A stretch of DNA of 64,000 nt from Puccinia triticina (GCF_026914185.1 NC_070565.1:2914001-2978000); one strand, 5' to 3'; positions 10,837 to 21,554 are shown, numbered from the stretch's first letter. Made by a program: numbers and translations. The notes: generated from the letters alone by a model not told the origin.

Positions 10837-11944
10837 TTTGGCACACTCCTATAACAGAGTGTGCTTTGGCACACTCCTATAACAGAGTGTGCTTTGGCAC
10901 ACTCCTATAACAGAGTGTGCTTTGGCACACTCCTATAACAGAGTGTGCTTTGGCACACTCCTATAACAGAGTGTGCTTTGGCACACTCCTATAACAGAGT
11001 GTGCTTTGGCACACTCCTGTAACAGAGTGTGCTTTGGCACACTCCTGTAACAGAGTGTGCTTTGGCACACTCCTGTAACAGAGTGTGCTTTGGCACACTC
11101 CTATAACAGAGTGTGCTTTGGCACACTCCTGTAACAGAGTGTGCTTTGGCACACTCCTGTAACAGAGTGTGCTTTGGCACACTCCTGTAACAGAGTGTGC
11201 TTTGGCACACTCCTGTAACAGAGTGTGCTTTGGCACACTCCTGTAACAGAGTGTGCTTTGGCACACTCCTGTAACAGAGTGTTCTTTGGCACACTCCTAT
11301 TACGGAGTGTGCTTTGGCACACTCCTATTACGGAGTGTGCTTTGGCACACTCCTATTACGGAGTGTGCTTTGGCACACTCCTATTACGGAGTGTGCTTTG
11401 GCACACTCCTATTACGGAGTGTGCTTTGGCACACTCCTATTACGGAGTGTGCTTTGGCACACTCCTATTACGGAGTGTGCTTTGGCACACTCCTATTACG
11501 GAGTGTGCTTTGGCACACTCCTATTACGGAGTGTGCTTTGGCACACTCCTATTACGGAGTGTGCTTTGGCACACTCCTATTACGGAGTGTGCTTTGGCAC
11601 ACTCCTATTACGGAGTGTGCTTTGGCACACTCCTATTACGGAGTGTGCTTTGGCACACTCCCATTACGGAGTGTTCTTTGGCACACTCCTATTATGGAGT
11701 GTGCTTTGGCACACTCCTATCATGGAGTGTGCTTTGGAACACTCCTATTACGGAGTGTGCTTTGGAACACTCCTATTACGGAGTGCCCTTTGGAACACTC
11801 CTATTACGGAGTGTGCTTTGGCACACTCCTATCTATTACGGAGTGTGCTTTGGCACACTCCTATCTATTACGGAGTGTGCTTTGGCACACTCCTATCTAT
11901 TACGGAGTGTGCTTTGGCACAGTCCTATCTATTACAGAGTGTGC
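10837..11944 (+). repeat. Left minisatellite array: 16 + 19 units of 28 bp, 4 units of 32 bp
   Basis: The unit starts TTTGGCACACTCCTAT and ends GAGTGTGC. Sixteen 28-bp units of the AACAGAG type (10837-11284) are followed by nineteen of the TACGGAG type (11285-11816), then four 32-bp units with an extra CTAT (11817-11944). Within a unit GCACACTCC pairs with GGAGTGTGC, so each unit is a hairpin. The long open frames across it (repeating LLRSVLWHTPITECALAHS) are a by-product of repetition without stops. Confidence 0.95.
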
Positions 11945-12112
11945 GTTGGGATACAGGGTATCCTGGATATCCAACTCAGGATATCTGGTAGTGGTTGAAG
12001 TGGCCAAAAAACAATATTCAGTACCTCCAGAACTGGAGCAATATTTTTTTAATCCTAAACAAGCCCTACATCAAGATCAAAGCTGACAACCTGAAACAGG
12101 ATCCAACTATAT

Positions 12113-12496
12113 TTGATTCTCTATGTTGAAAATCATGATGATGAAGTGTGTCAAAGAATCAACTCAAACTCACTTTCCCATACACCAGAAAAATGTCTTG
12201 TGGAAGATTTCTTTGGAAAATCCAAAAAGAAACCATCAAACCAGTTGTTGGTGTGGAAGCTCAAGAATTGGCCACCAGAAGCTGACTTTGAATCTGAATT
12301 CAAACCACTTTTTGACAACTTCCGTAATTCACCAGGTGTTCTGGCAGCACACTGTCCCAAGAATGCCAATGCACCTGACCAAGTCACTTTCTTTTCTCCA
12401 GGAAGCCTAGTATTATTTTACCATCCTTTTGGCTCCTGCTCACATGCTGATTTGGACTTTTTATGTAGTGGCCCAAAGGTTAGCATATATAGCTAA
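12113..12496 (+). pseudogene. Fragment resembling a KDM3/JMJD1-type JmjC protein, left arm
   Basis: A 127-codon open frame runs without an obvious ATG. It contains VWKLKNWPPEADFESEF and, after a gap, LAAHCPKNANAPD, which resembles the stretch around LKLKDWPP and the following LN-LA segment in KDM3/JMJD1-family histone demethylases. The residues expected between those two blocks are missing, so the fragment is internally deleted. The catalytic Fe(II) site is not included. It is repeated inverted at 12794-13177. Family assignment is from motif resemblance only. Confidence 0.45.
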
Positions 12497-12529
12497 GAAC
12501 AGGCAATTGCTTCTCAGCGCCCAACCAGC

Positions 12530-12790
12530 AACAAAGAGCTATACAATCTTTGACTTGCTTCCTTACGCAACACTATTGAACGCATATTTGGATGTGTTAA
12601 GAGAAATCTTTGCATCCTTTCATCCACACCAGAGTTGGACCTCAAGAAGCAAATACGCCTTATATACACTCTCTGCATGCTTTGGAATTTCATTTGCAAG
12701 CATGAAGGCCATGACCCCATTTTGGATGATTCAGAAGAGGAGGATACCAACACTGACACTGAAGCCATTGTGATCCAACTTTCACAGTTC
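12530..12790 (+). pseudogene. C-terminal remnant of a PIF/Harbinger-like DDE transposase
   Basis: One frame reads NKELYNL, stop (TGA), LASLRNTIERIFGCVKRN, then LCILSSTPELDLKKQIRLIY and TLCMLWNFICKHEGHD. The pattern NxxELxNLRHxSLRNxIERxFGxxKRRxxIL followed by a Y-x-LC-xLxNFI helix is typical of the C-terminal part of DDE_Tnp_4 (Harbinger-type) transposases. The stop sits where an Arg is expected (CGA to TGA). The DDE catalytic core is absent. It occupies the exact centre of the foldback. Confidence 0.65.
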
Positions 12791-12793
12791 TTC

Positions 12794-13177
12794 TTAGCTA
12801 TATATACTAACCTTTGGGCCACTACATAAAAATTCCAAATCAGCATGTGAGCAGGAGCCAAAAGGATGGTAAAATAATACTAGGATTCCTGGAGAAAAGA
12901 AAGTGACTTGGTCAGGTGCATTGGCATTCTTGGGAAAGTGTGCTGCCAGAACACCTGGTGAATTAGGGAAGTTGTCAAAAAGTGGTTTGAATTCAGATTC
13001 AAAGTCAGCTTCTGGTGGCCAATTCTTGAGCTTCCACACCAACAACTGGTTTGATGGTTTCTTTTTGGATTTTCCAAAGAAATCTTCCACAAGACATTTT
13101 TCTGGTGTATGGGAAAGTGAGTTTGAGTTGATTCTTTGACACACTTCATCATCATGATTTTCAACATAGAGAATCAA
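12794..13177 (-). pseudogene. Fragment resembling a KDM3/JMJD1-type JmjC protein, right arm
   Basis: This is the inverted duplicate of the left-arm fragment at 12113-12496, also 127 codons. It differs by only a handful of residues (for example NFPNS for NFRNS, AAHF for AAHC, PGIL for PGSL). The near-identity shows that the two arms are kept similar or duplicated recently. Confidence 0.45.
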
Positions 13178-13350
13178 ATATAGTTGGATCCTGTTTCAGG
13201 TTGTCAGCTTTGATCTTGATGTAGGGCTTGTTTAGGATTAAAAAAATATTGCTCCAGTTCTGGAGGTACTGAATATTGTTTTTTGGCCACTTCAACCACT
13301 ACCAGATATCCTGAGTTGGATATCCAGTAAGAAATCTAGGATACCCTGTT

Positions 13351-14245
13351 AGGAGTGTGCCAAAGCACACTCCGTAATAGATAGGAGTGTGCCAAAGCAC
13401 ACTCCGTAATAGATAGGAGTGTGCCAAAGCACACTCCGTAATAGATAGGAGTGTGCCAAAGCACACTCCGTAATAGATAGGAGTGTGCCAAAGCACACTC
13501 CGTAATAGATAGGAGTGTGCCAAAGCACACTCCGTAATAGATAGGAGTGTGCCAAAGCACACTCCGTAATAGATAGGAGTGTGCCAAAGCACACTCCGTA
13601 ATAGATAGGAGTGTGCCAAAGCACACTCCGTAATAGATAGGAGTGTGCCAAAGCACACTCCGTAATAGATAGGAGTGTGCCAAAGCACACTCCGTAATAG
13701 ATAGGAGTGTGCCAAAGCACACTCCGTAATAGATAGGAGTGTGCCAAAGCACACTCCGTAATAGATAGGAGTGTGCCAAAGCACACTCCGTAATAGATAG
13801 GAGTGTGCCAAAGCACACTCCGTAATAGATAGGAGTGTGCCAAAGCACACTCCGTAATAGATAGGAGTGTGCCAAAGCACACTCCGTAATAGATAGGAGT
13901 GTGCCAAAGCACACTCCGTAATAGATAGGAGTGTGCCAAAGCACACTCCGTAATAGATAGGAGTGTGCCAAAGCACACTCCGTAATAGATAGGAGTGTGC
14001 CAAAGCACACTCCGTAATAGATAGGAGTGTGCCAAAGCACACTCCGTAATAGATAGGAGTGTGCCAAAGCACACTCCGTAATAGATAGGAGTGTGCCAAA
14101 GCACACTCCGTAATAGATAGGAGTGTGCCAAAGCACACTCCGTAATAGATAGGAGTGTGCCAAAGCACACTCCGTAATAGATAGGAGTGTGCCAAAGCAC
14201 ACTACGTAATATATAGGAGTGTTCCAAAGCACACTCCGTAATAGG
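13351..14245 (-). repeat. Right minisatellite array: about 28 units of 32 bp, inverted
   Basis: This is the same unit as the left array read on the opposite strand, with an exact 32-bp period (AGGAGTGTGCCAAAGC followed by ACACTCCGTAATAGAT). Twenty-seven full units run 13351-14214 and a degenerate one ends near 14245. Units are almost invariant, unlike the mixed left array. Confidence 0.95.
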
Positions 14246-15177
14246 AGTGTTCCAACTACCTCATGATCCTCTGTCTCTTTCCAGCAGGTCTTGTTGTACC
14301 TTCTGATGCCAACGTACAAGGAGACTTGGCAGCCCACGGGATTTTTTGGCCGCCGGTAGCTACTTGGTCCAGTAGCTAGTCAAAGACTAACTCAAAGTAG
14401 AGATACTATGATTCATTTCTTTATTTATAGCAATGCAATGTTATGGGGGGCCATGCCCACCCCCAAGAACCTATTGAATTATATGTGTGTGCTCTGACCC
14501 TTGGTCAAGCGCCAGTACCAAAAGCCCCGCCCACGTGAGTCCCATGGGCCCTGCAGTTGCTTTTGACTCATCAGAGTTCCGCAGAGCATCCACCTGCCAT
14601 CAGTCACCAGCATGATCCAATTGATTTGGATCCCAATGGATCCGGCATACATTTTTGGTGCCAGATCAAATAGCTGCGGGTTGCTGCTGAGCGCCTCCAG
14701 GGACCCGGGTCAAATATCCGCAGGTCGCCGCTCAGTGCCCCAAGGGCACCGGATCAACTATCCGCTGGCAGCGGCTGAGCGGTCCCCAACCTTGCCATAT
14801 CCAGCAACCAGAACGCTCCAGCAGCGTGGTCCTCATTCCCATGGGACGCCCAAGGGATAATCAAGGGCGTGTTGCTGTGGCGCGCCAATCCCATTTCCGC
14901 AACAGGTGCGTGATCAGATTGGGCAACGGGGATGTTTTGTGACGCCTCAGGTGCGTCACAGTGGTGCACCCCTGGGACATGTCAAGATTGAGTGCCACCA
15001 TTGTGGTCATTGACTTGCAGGGTCCCAGGGGCGCAACCCAATTGCCCTCCGGGCACTCCATCGGCCTTGGGGTGTACATTTCAAAAAAATTGCACTGCAA
15101 TTTTTGCGCAAGTTCAAAAACTTTTGAAAAATATCTCAAAAACACATTTATAATTGGCACCTAAAACAATGTTTGAC
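14246..15177. other. Gene-free stretch with a 3-copy ~47-bp repeat
   Basis: At 14660-14800 a unit beginning (G/A)GATCAAATA and containing CGCTGAGCG is repeated three times with divergence. Upstream, 14340-14655 looks like decayed retroelement sequence (ATTTTTGGTGCCAG near 14651 resembles an LTR/primer-site junction), but no second LTR was found. No coding sequence is recognised. Confidence 0.4.
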
Positions 15178-15180
15178 TCA

Positions 15181-16844
15181 GGCCCCGTTTGGCAGCAGTG
15201 ATGTTATGTAATAACCACTGCTTTTCTATAGCCGGGCCTCACCGAGGCCATATTGTATCACTCGCATGTTTGGGAGATTTGAGAAGTTATGAGGGTCATC
15301 ACGACTTTCCTCATCACTCCCCATCATCCCCGCCATTTCCGATATAGTACCCCTGGGGGTGTATTTGGGGTGATATTGGCACCCTTACACAACACACCCC
15401 CAACTCTACCTCTGTTACTCCCCTCAATGGCTGGTACAGACTTTGTGCCGGTCATCATAAGCCAAGTACACACTCCAATCAATGGGCCAACACAACCAGT
15501 CATCAAGATTGATGACCGATCCAACAAAATCGGCCATCAATGACTGATGGTCATCAAAGGGACATTCCCCTCAATGACCATTGGTCATTGAAGGGCCCAT
15601 GTATTTCCCCAATGACCATTGGTCATTGAAGGGACTATGTATGTATTCCCCTTGATGACCATTGTTCATTGAAGGAACTGTGTATTCTCCCCAATGACCA
15701 TTGGTCATCAAAGGGACTATGTATTCTCCTCAATGATCATTGGTCATCAAAGGGACTGTGCACATATTCTCCTCTAACTTAACACAAGTCCCCCCTGGTG
15801 GGAGGCTCGCTGTGGCTGGCCGCAAAGCGGCCCCTCCCGCAGGGAGGGCCTTGCGCGTAATGTCAAAATTTTGGCTGGGAAAGAAATCACAATTGGCTGG
15901 AGGGAAAATATTAACCCTCAGCCAGCCTCCCCCTCAGGTCCTGTGGACCTGCCCCAGAGCCAAAAGATACTTCTGGACCTCAGCTTTCATTTGGCACTGG
16001 TCTCATCTCCTCAATCCAAACCATTTGCACTGTACCAATGGTTTAAAAATAAAAAAACATGAAGAAATGTAAACTAAGGATGTGCAACCATCATGCCTGG
16101 TGGATCCTGGATCCACAAACCCGCAGATCCTACACATGGAGTGTTGCATTTTGTTGCAGAAAGGAAATTCAATTGTGCATATTATCAGAAAATCCAAAAA
16201 TGGATCTTCAGAGCAATGTAATATCCTTCAGGGTTCCTTTGACCTTCAAAACGGATTCCTTCAATCAGTTTTGGGTCTTTTTGCTCAAATTTTTGGGTGA
16301 GGGTGCGCATCAGCACTGCCAATGAAATTGTCTATTCAGTTTTTTTTGTACATGTTTTGCTGATTTTTAAATAATTATTTAGTGATTTTGGGGTTGAATA
16401 TCCTTCCTTTCCCTGCCAGACTTCAGACATTAGGTGTAAGCCTCTCCTGCGGAGAGCCCTCCGGGCAGGGTCCCCCGGACCCTCCGTTCGAGAGGCTTAG
16501 TTAAGCTAGTATTCTCCTCGATGACCAGTGGTCATCCAAGGGACCATGTATTCCCTTCGATGACCAATAGTCATCGATGGGACTATAATGTGTTCCCCGA
16601 AAGGGACTCTGTATTACCGTGTACTGGCCATCGTCCAGAGGAGTTAAACACTCGATTGGCCTTGCCGGTATGTACGCTCGATGGCCGGTATTTACCGGCC
16701 ATCAAGCTTTTATGTAGGCAAGCTGTATGACACAAGTGGAAGACAAACACTCGTTATGTTGAAAGATGTGAAATTCAAGAGTGATGCGTATCACATTAGG
16801 TAAGTGCGGGGCATCACATAACATGATTGCTGCCAAACAGGGCC
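15181..16844. mobile_element. Non-autonomous TIR DNA transposon, 1.66 kb
   Basis: The left end GGCCCCGTTTGGCAGCAG and the right end, read inverted as GGCCCTGTTTGGCAGCAA, form terminal inverted repeats of about 36 bp that continue through ATGTTATGT. Each end is flanked by TCA (15178-15180, 16845-16847), a 3-bp target duplication. The GGCCCYGTTTGG ends and 3-bp TSD resemble PIF/Harbinger-like elements, although those prefer TWA. No transposase is present. The interior holds degenerate repeats and GC-rich palindromes near 15790-15850 and 16440-16495. Confidence 0.8.
15541..15770. repeat. ~50-bp degenerate tandem repeats with palindromic cores
   Basis: Five units contain AATGACCATTGGTCATT or a variant followed by GAAGGGAC and TATGTATTC. 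Each core is a palindrome. Related units recur at 16515-16640, and a more distant relative fills 33930-34440. Confidence 0.7.
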
Positions 16845-16931
16845 TCAGTCTTTTGTGCATCCACAATGATACAGTCTGTTGAAATCGATCAAGCTTGAAA
16901 TGTACCCTCAACAGCATTTCGTCCCCCCATT

Positions 16932-18158
16932 TTCTGAAACAAGACGAGAACGCTGTCAGTTGCATGGGGATTGACAGGTCAAAGAGTATTTTTCTACTCA
17001 CATCCGAATAAGTCAAGTCCCATGTCCTCATCCTCCTCTTCCTCGGGTTCTGGTTCCTTGGCGGCGGCGGCAGCAGGGGCGGCGGCAGCAGCAGCAGCAG
17101 GGGCAGCGGCAGCGGCGAAAGCGTCGGCTGAATTTTTCAATAACATAGGGTCAGTAGACGCAGGGGATCGTGGCAAGGATGGGGAGACTTACGGTTTTCG
17201 AGGTAGTCTTTGGCTTTCTGTGCCCCTTCGAACATGTAATCTGTGGTGAGAGCAATGGCGATGAGGTTCTTGTAGCTGTTGACAAGGCTGTGGGGGATGG
17301 ATGCGACGGTGGGGTAGTTGATCGCAAGCGAGATGGCGGCAATCGTCTTAATTCCACTCAAGAATTGGTCGATCAAAGTCTGCTCGTCGATGTCCAATAC
17401 GCTGGGAGAGAAGACGTTTCCGTTGTCATAGATCGAAACAACGGTCATCCCGTATGTGAAGGGAGAGATCTTCAACAAGTTGAGCAGCGTGGCTTCGGAT
17501 GCTCCAACACGACTTCCGGCAGTGACAATTTTCATGTCAGAGACAATTTCGATCGTACCACGAGCAATCTAAGAATCAGAGGACATGGAAATCAGAATTC
17601 TGCAAAGAGAGACACCTGATCGATTGATGGAAATTTACCTTGGTTGGGATTCCCAAAGCCTGGAAGAAAGAGGTCTTCCCGGGCTCCATACCAGTGTTAC
17701 CGGCAGGGATGTAAACATCCAACGGAGCAAAAGCACCAGCTTTGGCCGGGGCAGCAACCTTGTTTGCAGTGATGATGTTGCGAACATCCTTCAAGTCGCC
17801 ACTGGTGAAAACGAAACCGATGTTTCCTCGGACGAGAGGGAGGATACGCTCGTACTGAGGGTTGTCGGCCAAGATGTTTCGGATGGCACGTCGGACCATG
17901 GTGTTCTTGCCCATCAAGACGGTACCCTTACCACGGAGAGCTTGTCGGATTTGGTGCATCTGGTTGGACCCGACATTGTCAACGTTGACAATGAATGCAG
18001 AGGGGAACTCGGCCATCAAGTCTTTCAACTTGTTGAAGTAGGCCTCTGTCAAAGCGCAGGATCGGATTTCAGCGTCATCATTTCAATAATTGATATTCCG
18101 GACAATTCGACGTAGATTGCAGGATCTTGTTACCTTTGAATTCTCTGGTTTTGCCCAT
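16932..18158 (-). CDS. RPP0: 60S acidic ribosomal protein P0 (uL10)
   Basis: P0 anchors the P1/P2 stalk on the 60S subunit and recruits GTPase translation factors. Exons: 18158-18134, 18045-17639, 17568-17193, 17127-17002, 16933-16932 (311 aa). The start [12 protein letters not shown], the uL10 rRNA-binding domain ([31 protein letters not shown]), the SVLDIDEQ region and the Ala-rich hinge lead to the stalk tail [18 protein letters not shown]. Introns are 88, 70, 65 and 68 nt. The last intron (17001-16934, GTGAGT..TTTCAG) splits the stop codon: T17002 joins AA at 16933-16932 to make TAA. If it is retained, translation adds two residues and ends at TAG 16994. Length and tail match the family. 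Confidence 0.95.
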
Positions 18159-19249
18159 CTTGAGTCTTGAGAGTGGATTGGGTGAAGAGGGACGAGTGCA
18201 GCCTAGCTACAAAATCAAGTTTTGAAGCCGAGTTTAAAGGCTGCTGGGAGGTAGACTTGGTGGGTTGATGTCTGGAGTCAGACGGCGGCCGGAGGGGATG
18301 AAACCATCTCGCGGCCCGAGTGAACCGGTTAGGTTTACTCTGGCTGGCTCACCGGTGCTGCGCAGCCCCCGCAGACTCTCACGGCGAGGGACATGTCACA
18401 GGAGCTGACTGTGCTGACACCCCGAACTTGACGCGAAGCCCTCGCTGCGGGCGTGCGTCTCGCGAAGCGAACTGGCCCCTCGGCAGGAGGGACCGAACTT
18501 GTGGAAGTCCCTCTTCTGCGGGGGGGGGGGGGGCGGGCAGCCCTGGTCGCGGAGCGACTCTAAAACTGACTTACAACCGCGTCACGGTTGGCCAGTTATG
18601 GTGTAGCCGACTTTTGGACGGCTGCACCTCCTGTACATCCATCTCCCCGGAGGTAAAAAGTTGGGTCAGAGATAGAGGAGGATGGTGCGGACGTCCTCAT
18701 CCACTTTTCAAAAGAAAATATTGAAAATTGGAGGAGCAGGAATTTTTTCAAGATTTTGAAAATCTGAAAATCTGACTATTCAGGATTGAACTGAAGTTGA
18801 TTCTTGGCTTCTCAACCAGGATCCCTCCTTCACAAAATTCCTCAAAAAAAAATCTGTTTGATATCCTGGGATGGCCATCTTGTCCTCTATTGATTACATA
18901 AGGAATGGTTTGGTTTGAAGAAAAAAAAAAAAGTCATGTTGAACTAAAATTGGCTTGTAAAAAATCCTACACATACAATTTTTGAAAAATTCAAAATCCT
19001 TCTTGATGGGGATGAAGACCCCCATCTTGAGCACACCCTGCCCAACATTATCATTGACTGGGTATTTGGATGTATTTTATAGGATTTTTACAAAAAAAGG
19101 ACCTCAGAAGCCCAACCGTGACACGCGAGCATGCGCACTTTAGACACAAGCCTCTCCCGCACTTTGTGCGGTTGACGGAGAGGCTGTACACGCTCGAGGA
19201 GGGACTTGCAACCACCAAAGCCAATTCCAAAAAGTCCACCAAATGTAAA
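18159..19249. other. RPP0 upstream region and GC-rich repeat
   Basis: 18159-18260 is the RPP0 leader/promoter side. 18300-18680 is GC-rich, with a 14-G run at 18520-18533 and pieces such as CCCTCGCTGCGGGCGTGCG that resemble the GC-rich repeat at 52735-52880. 18720-19080 is AT-rich. A short inverted pair CCTCTCC..GGAGAGG lies at 19151-19184. No gene is recognised. Confidence 0.4.
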
Positions 19250-21046
19250 TAGTTGAATTCAATGTTGTAATCCGTAATAGATCTTGAACCTTGAGGTAAT
19301 ACTGAAAGTTTAGCCCTAGCCTCCTCAATTTCTTTGTGATTCAAAAACAAAAACTCCAAGGCCTGCAGAAACACCTCCAAATCCGCGAGCTCATTGATAA
19401 CAAAGTCATTCAAAGCTGAAGCCCGTAAAACCAGAAGACCCTGTTTCTCTGCATTTTCCTTTAAAGGTCCGCGCCACCAGTTATACAACGGACAATCCTC
19501 ACCCAAATTTTCCGACGCCGCCCTAAAGTAGGAAGCAATCCAAAGAATCTTTTGAAGTTCCGTAGAAAAGTTATTGGGAAACTCCCTCATAGTTGCACAA
19601 AATTGGTAAGTTTCTTTAATATTCCCTGAGAAATATATAGGGGCTTGGAAAAACAACTCCCAAGCCCTAGGAAAAGAACTCCCAAAGTTGGTTGACTTCC
19701 GTGCGACTGTTTGCAGGACAGCGGCAAATGGTTGCGCTGACCAAATCCTGGGTTGCAGATGTTTTGGGAGTCAATTTCCCATTGTGGATGCGCAATTGGG
19801 AGTCGTTGAGATACACTCCCCAGCAATGACCTGGAGGGATCCCTCCCGGTCAATCGAGGCTGTCTGACCTCAAAGACTGGGACAGATCACTCAACATTGC
19901 CTCAACAATCCCTCCCGGTTGACAGAGGCTGCTTGCCTCAACAATCAGGAGGTTTTCCTTCCAATCAATCAAGGCCACTCGCCTCAACAACCGGGAGGAA
20001 TTCCTTCCAGTTGACCAAGGCCGCTTGCCTCAGCGACTGGGAGGTATTCCTCCCAAATCTCCCTTGGTCAATGGGGCTGATCCTTCCCGGTCATTGAGGC
20101 AAACAGCCTCGATCGACCAGGAGGAAACCATCCCTGTTTTTGAGGCAAGCAGCCTCTGTTGACTTGGAGGGATTGTTGAGGCAATGTTGAGCAATCCGTC
20201 CCGGTCTTTGAAGGTCAGATAGCCTTGATTGACCAGGAGGATCCCTCCATGTCATCGCTGGGGAGTGTATCTCAACGACACCCAAAACATCCGTGACCCA
20301 GGATTTGGTCAGCGCAACCATTTGCGGCCATCCTGCAAACAGTCGCGCGGACGTCAACCAACTTTGGGAGTTGTTTTCCTAGTGCTTAGGAGTTGTTTTT
20401 CCAAGCCCCAATCAATATGAGAAAAATGTGGGGGTTCAGGGTGAGACTTCACTAGATTTTGATAAAAAGCCAGGTCCTCCAAAGCGGCCAAGCAAGAATT
20501 GATGGGGTTGCTAACTGTATCCACTGAATTTTGGACCTTTAAAAACTCTTGAGAGTAATGGAGTTTCATCTGTGTGAAGCCATTTGCAAATACCAATAGC
20601 TGAGACAACTCCTTGATAGTCTCATAATTCTTGCAAATAGTGTCTTCATTTTTCCTGGCTTGAAGTTTGAGAGACATAATTGCTTGACAATTAGAGAAAA
20701 TGATTTGATCCCTATTGGGAAGCTTATTGACATCCAAACCGGCAATCAATCCCAAAACTTCATCCTCCGGACACATAGAAGTAGATCCTCCCAATTGAGG
20801 AGATTGATGAGGCCCTGGAGAAGTCAAAATAGGCAAGGAATCAATTGGTTAAGGTTCAAAACCGGCTGGAAAAGGGCCGAGAGGAGGAAGAGATCATTGT
20901 GCATTGTCCAAAACCTTAAAATTTGGAAGAGGGCTTTGAAAAAGGGTCACAAAAGATTGACCAGCAAGATGTGCAAAAGAGTTTGGATTGGGAGAGGGGG
21001 TTAGTGACATGCAAAGAGGGAGTTGTGGAGAAGAGTTGTCAGACAT
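19250..21046 (-). pseudogene. Retrotransposon Gag pseudogene, interrupted
   Basis: The frame begins MSDNSSPQLPLC at 21046 and carries in-frame TGA and TAA codons within the first 80 positions. It continues as a helical Gag N-terminus (DVNKLPNRDQIIFSNCQAIM) to about 20410. The coding sequence resumes at 19639 with GNIKETYQFCATMREF, CPLYNWWRGPLKENA and a helix ending GSRSITDYNIEFNYL near 19250, typical of the capsid part of fungal LTR-element Gag. The gap is the 770-bp TIR element 19640-20409. No protease or RT follows, so this is a relic. Confidence 0.7.
19640..20409. mobile_element. 770-bp TIR element inserted in the gag relic
   Basis: The ends GGGGCTTGGAAAAACAACTC are inverted repeats that extend, with mismatches, for about 270 bp on each side (for example CAAATGGTTGCGCTGACC on both). 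The middle (19905-20140) is a degenerate tandem repeat of about 45 bp around TTGCCTCAAC / GGGAGG. Long TIRs and no coding suggest a MULE- or foldback-like non-autonomous element. The gag motif TTTCTCA occurs within about 10 bp of both ends, compatible with a target duplication, but its exact limits are unclear. Confidence 0.7.
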
Positions 21047-21417
21047 GATTTTAAGATAAACAAAAGCTTGATTTTAAGCATTGATTATGAAGATGATGAG
21101 ATACTGAGGATAGTGTTTAAATAAATCTGAATGAAAAACTTGAGTCAGACGTTTGATAATTGAGAAGGGAGAATTAAGATTGGATAAACCAAAGATGACC
21201 AAAAAAAATATGTGGAATCTAAGGTTGAACATCACAATATAATTGTGAGGACCTGTCTATACTCTCACTTCTTAAATGGCTATGAACAAAATTCAAGAGA
21301 ATCCGTTGCCTATGTATGTATGTTCAGATGTATCAGGGGTAGTTTATCTTTGGAGCAAAGAATAAACTCTTGAAAGGATGTTTAATAGGAGTTTGAATTT
21401 ATGCAACTTAATGATGA
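21047..21417. other. Gene-free stretch between gag relic and Helitron end
   Basis: AT-rich sequence upstream of the gag relic; it may be part of that element's leader or LTR, but no partner LTR lies in the window. Confidence 0.35.
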
Positions 21418-21429
21418 CTAGGGAAATTG

Positions 21430-21440
21430 TGGCTGCGCCA
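21430..21440 (-). other. 3'-terminal hairpin of the outer Helitron
   Basis: TGGC-TGC-GCCA on the plus strand, 8 nt from the terminal CTAG. It has the same spacing and loop as the hairpin of the inner Helitron at 21800-21812, which puts both in one family. Confidence 0.65.
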
Positions 21441-21554
21441 TGGAAAAAACAGTTGGCAAAAAATCAATTCAATGCCATGAGAACAGCTTCTTCAACTCTG
21501 ATACAGATCTATCAACATCTCCAGGTGAGGAATCAAACAGAATAGAATACATTA

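Larger units (their letters stand above)
10837..14245. mobile_element. Foldback-type element with minisatellite arms
   Basis: The structure is symmetrical: left tandem array (10837-11944), inner inverted-repeat arm (11945-12499), unique centre (12500-12790), inverse arm (12791-13350), right tandem array on the opposite strand (13351-14245). The two inner arms are near-identical inverted copies of about 555 bp. The centre carries a DDE transposase remnant. Long inverted repeats built of short tandem repeats around a core define foldback elements such as FB and Galileo of Drosophila. No target duplication was identified at the outer ends, so a local inverted duplication is the alternative. Confidence 0.7.

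Noticed and set aside
11225..12086. Long plus-strand frames (up to 277 codons) with repeated LLRSVLWHTPITECALAHS
   Set aside because: They are open only because the 28-bp unit lacks stops in all three frames; all frames give the same kind of repeat peptide.
10837..14245. CRISPR-like array
   Set aside because: Repeats abut with no unique spacers, and the genome is eukaryotic.
13299..14337. Minus-strand frames up to 333 codons of repeated LRSVLWHTPIYYGVCFG
   Set aside because: Translation of the 32-bp minisatellite; no unique coding sequence or start context.
17170..18115. Plus-strand frames of 149 and 176 codons over RPP0
   Set aside because: Antisense to well-supported RPP0 exons.
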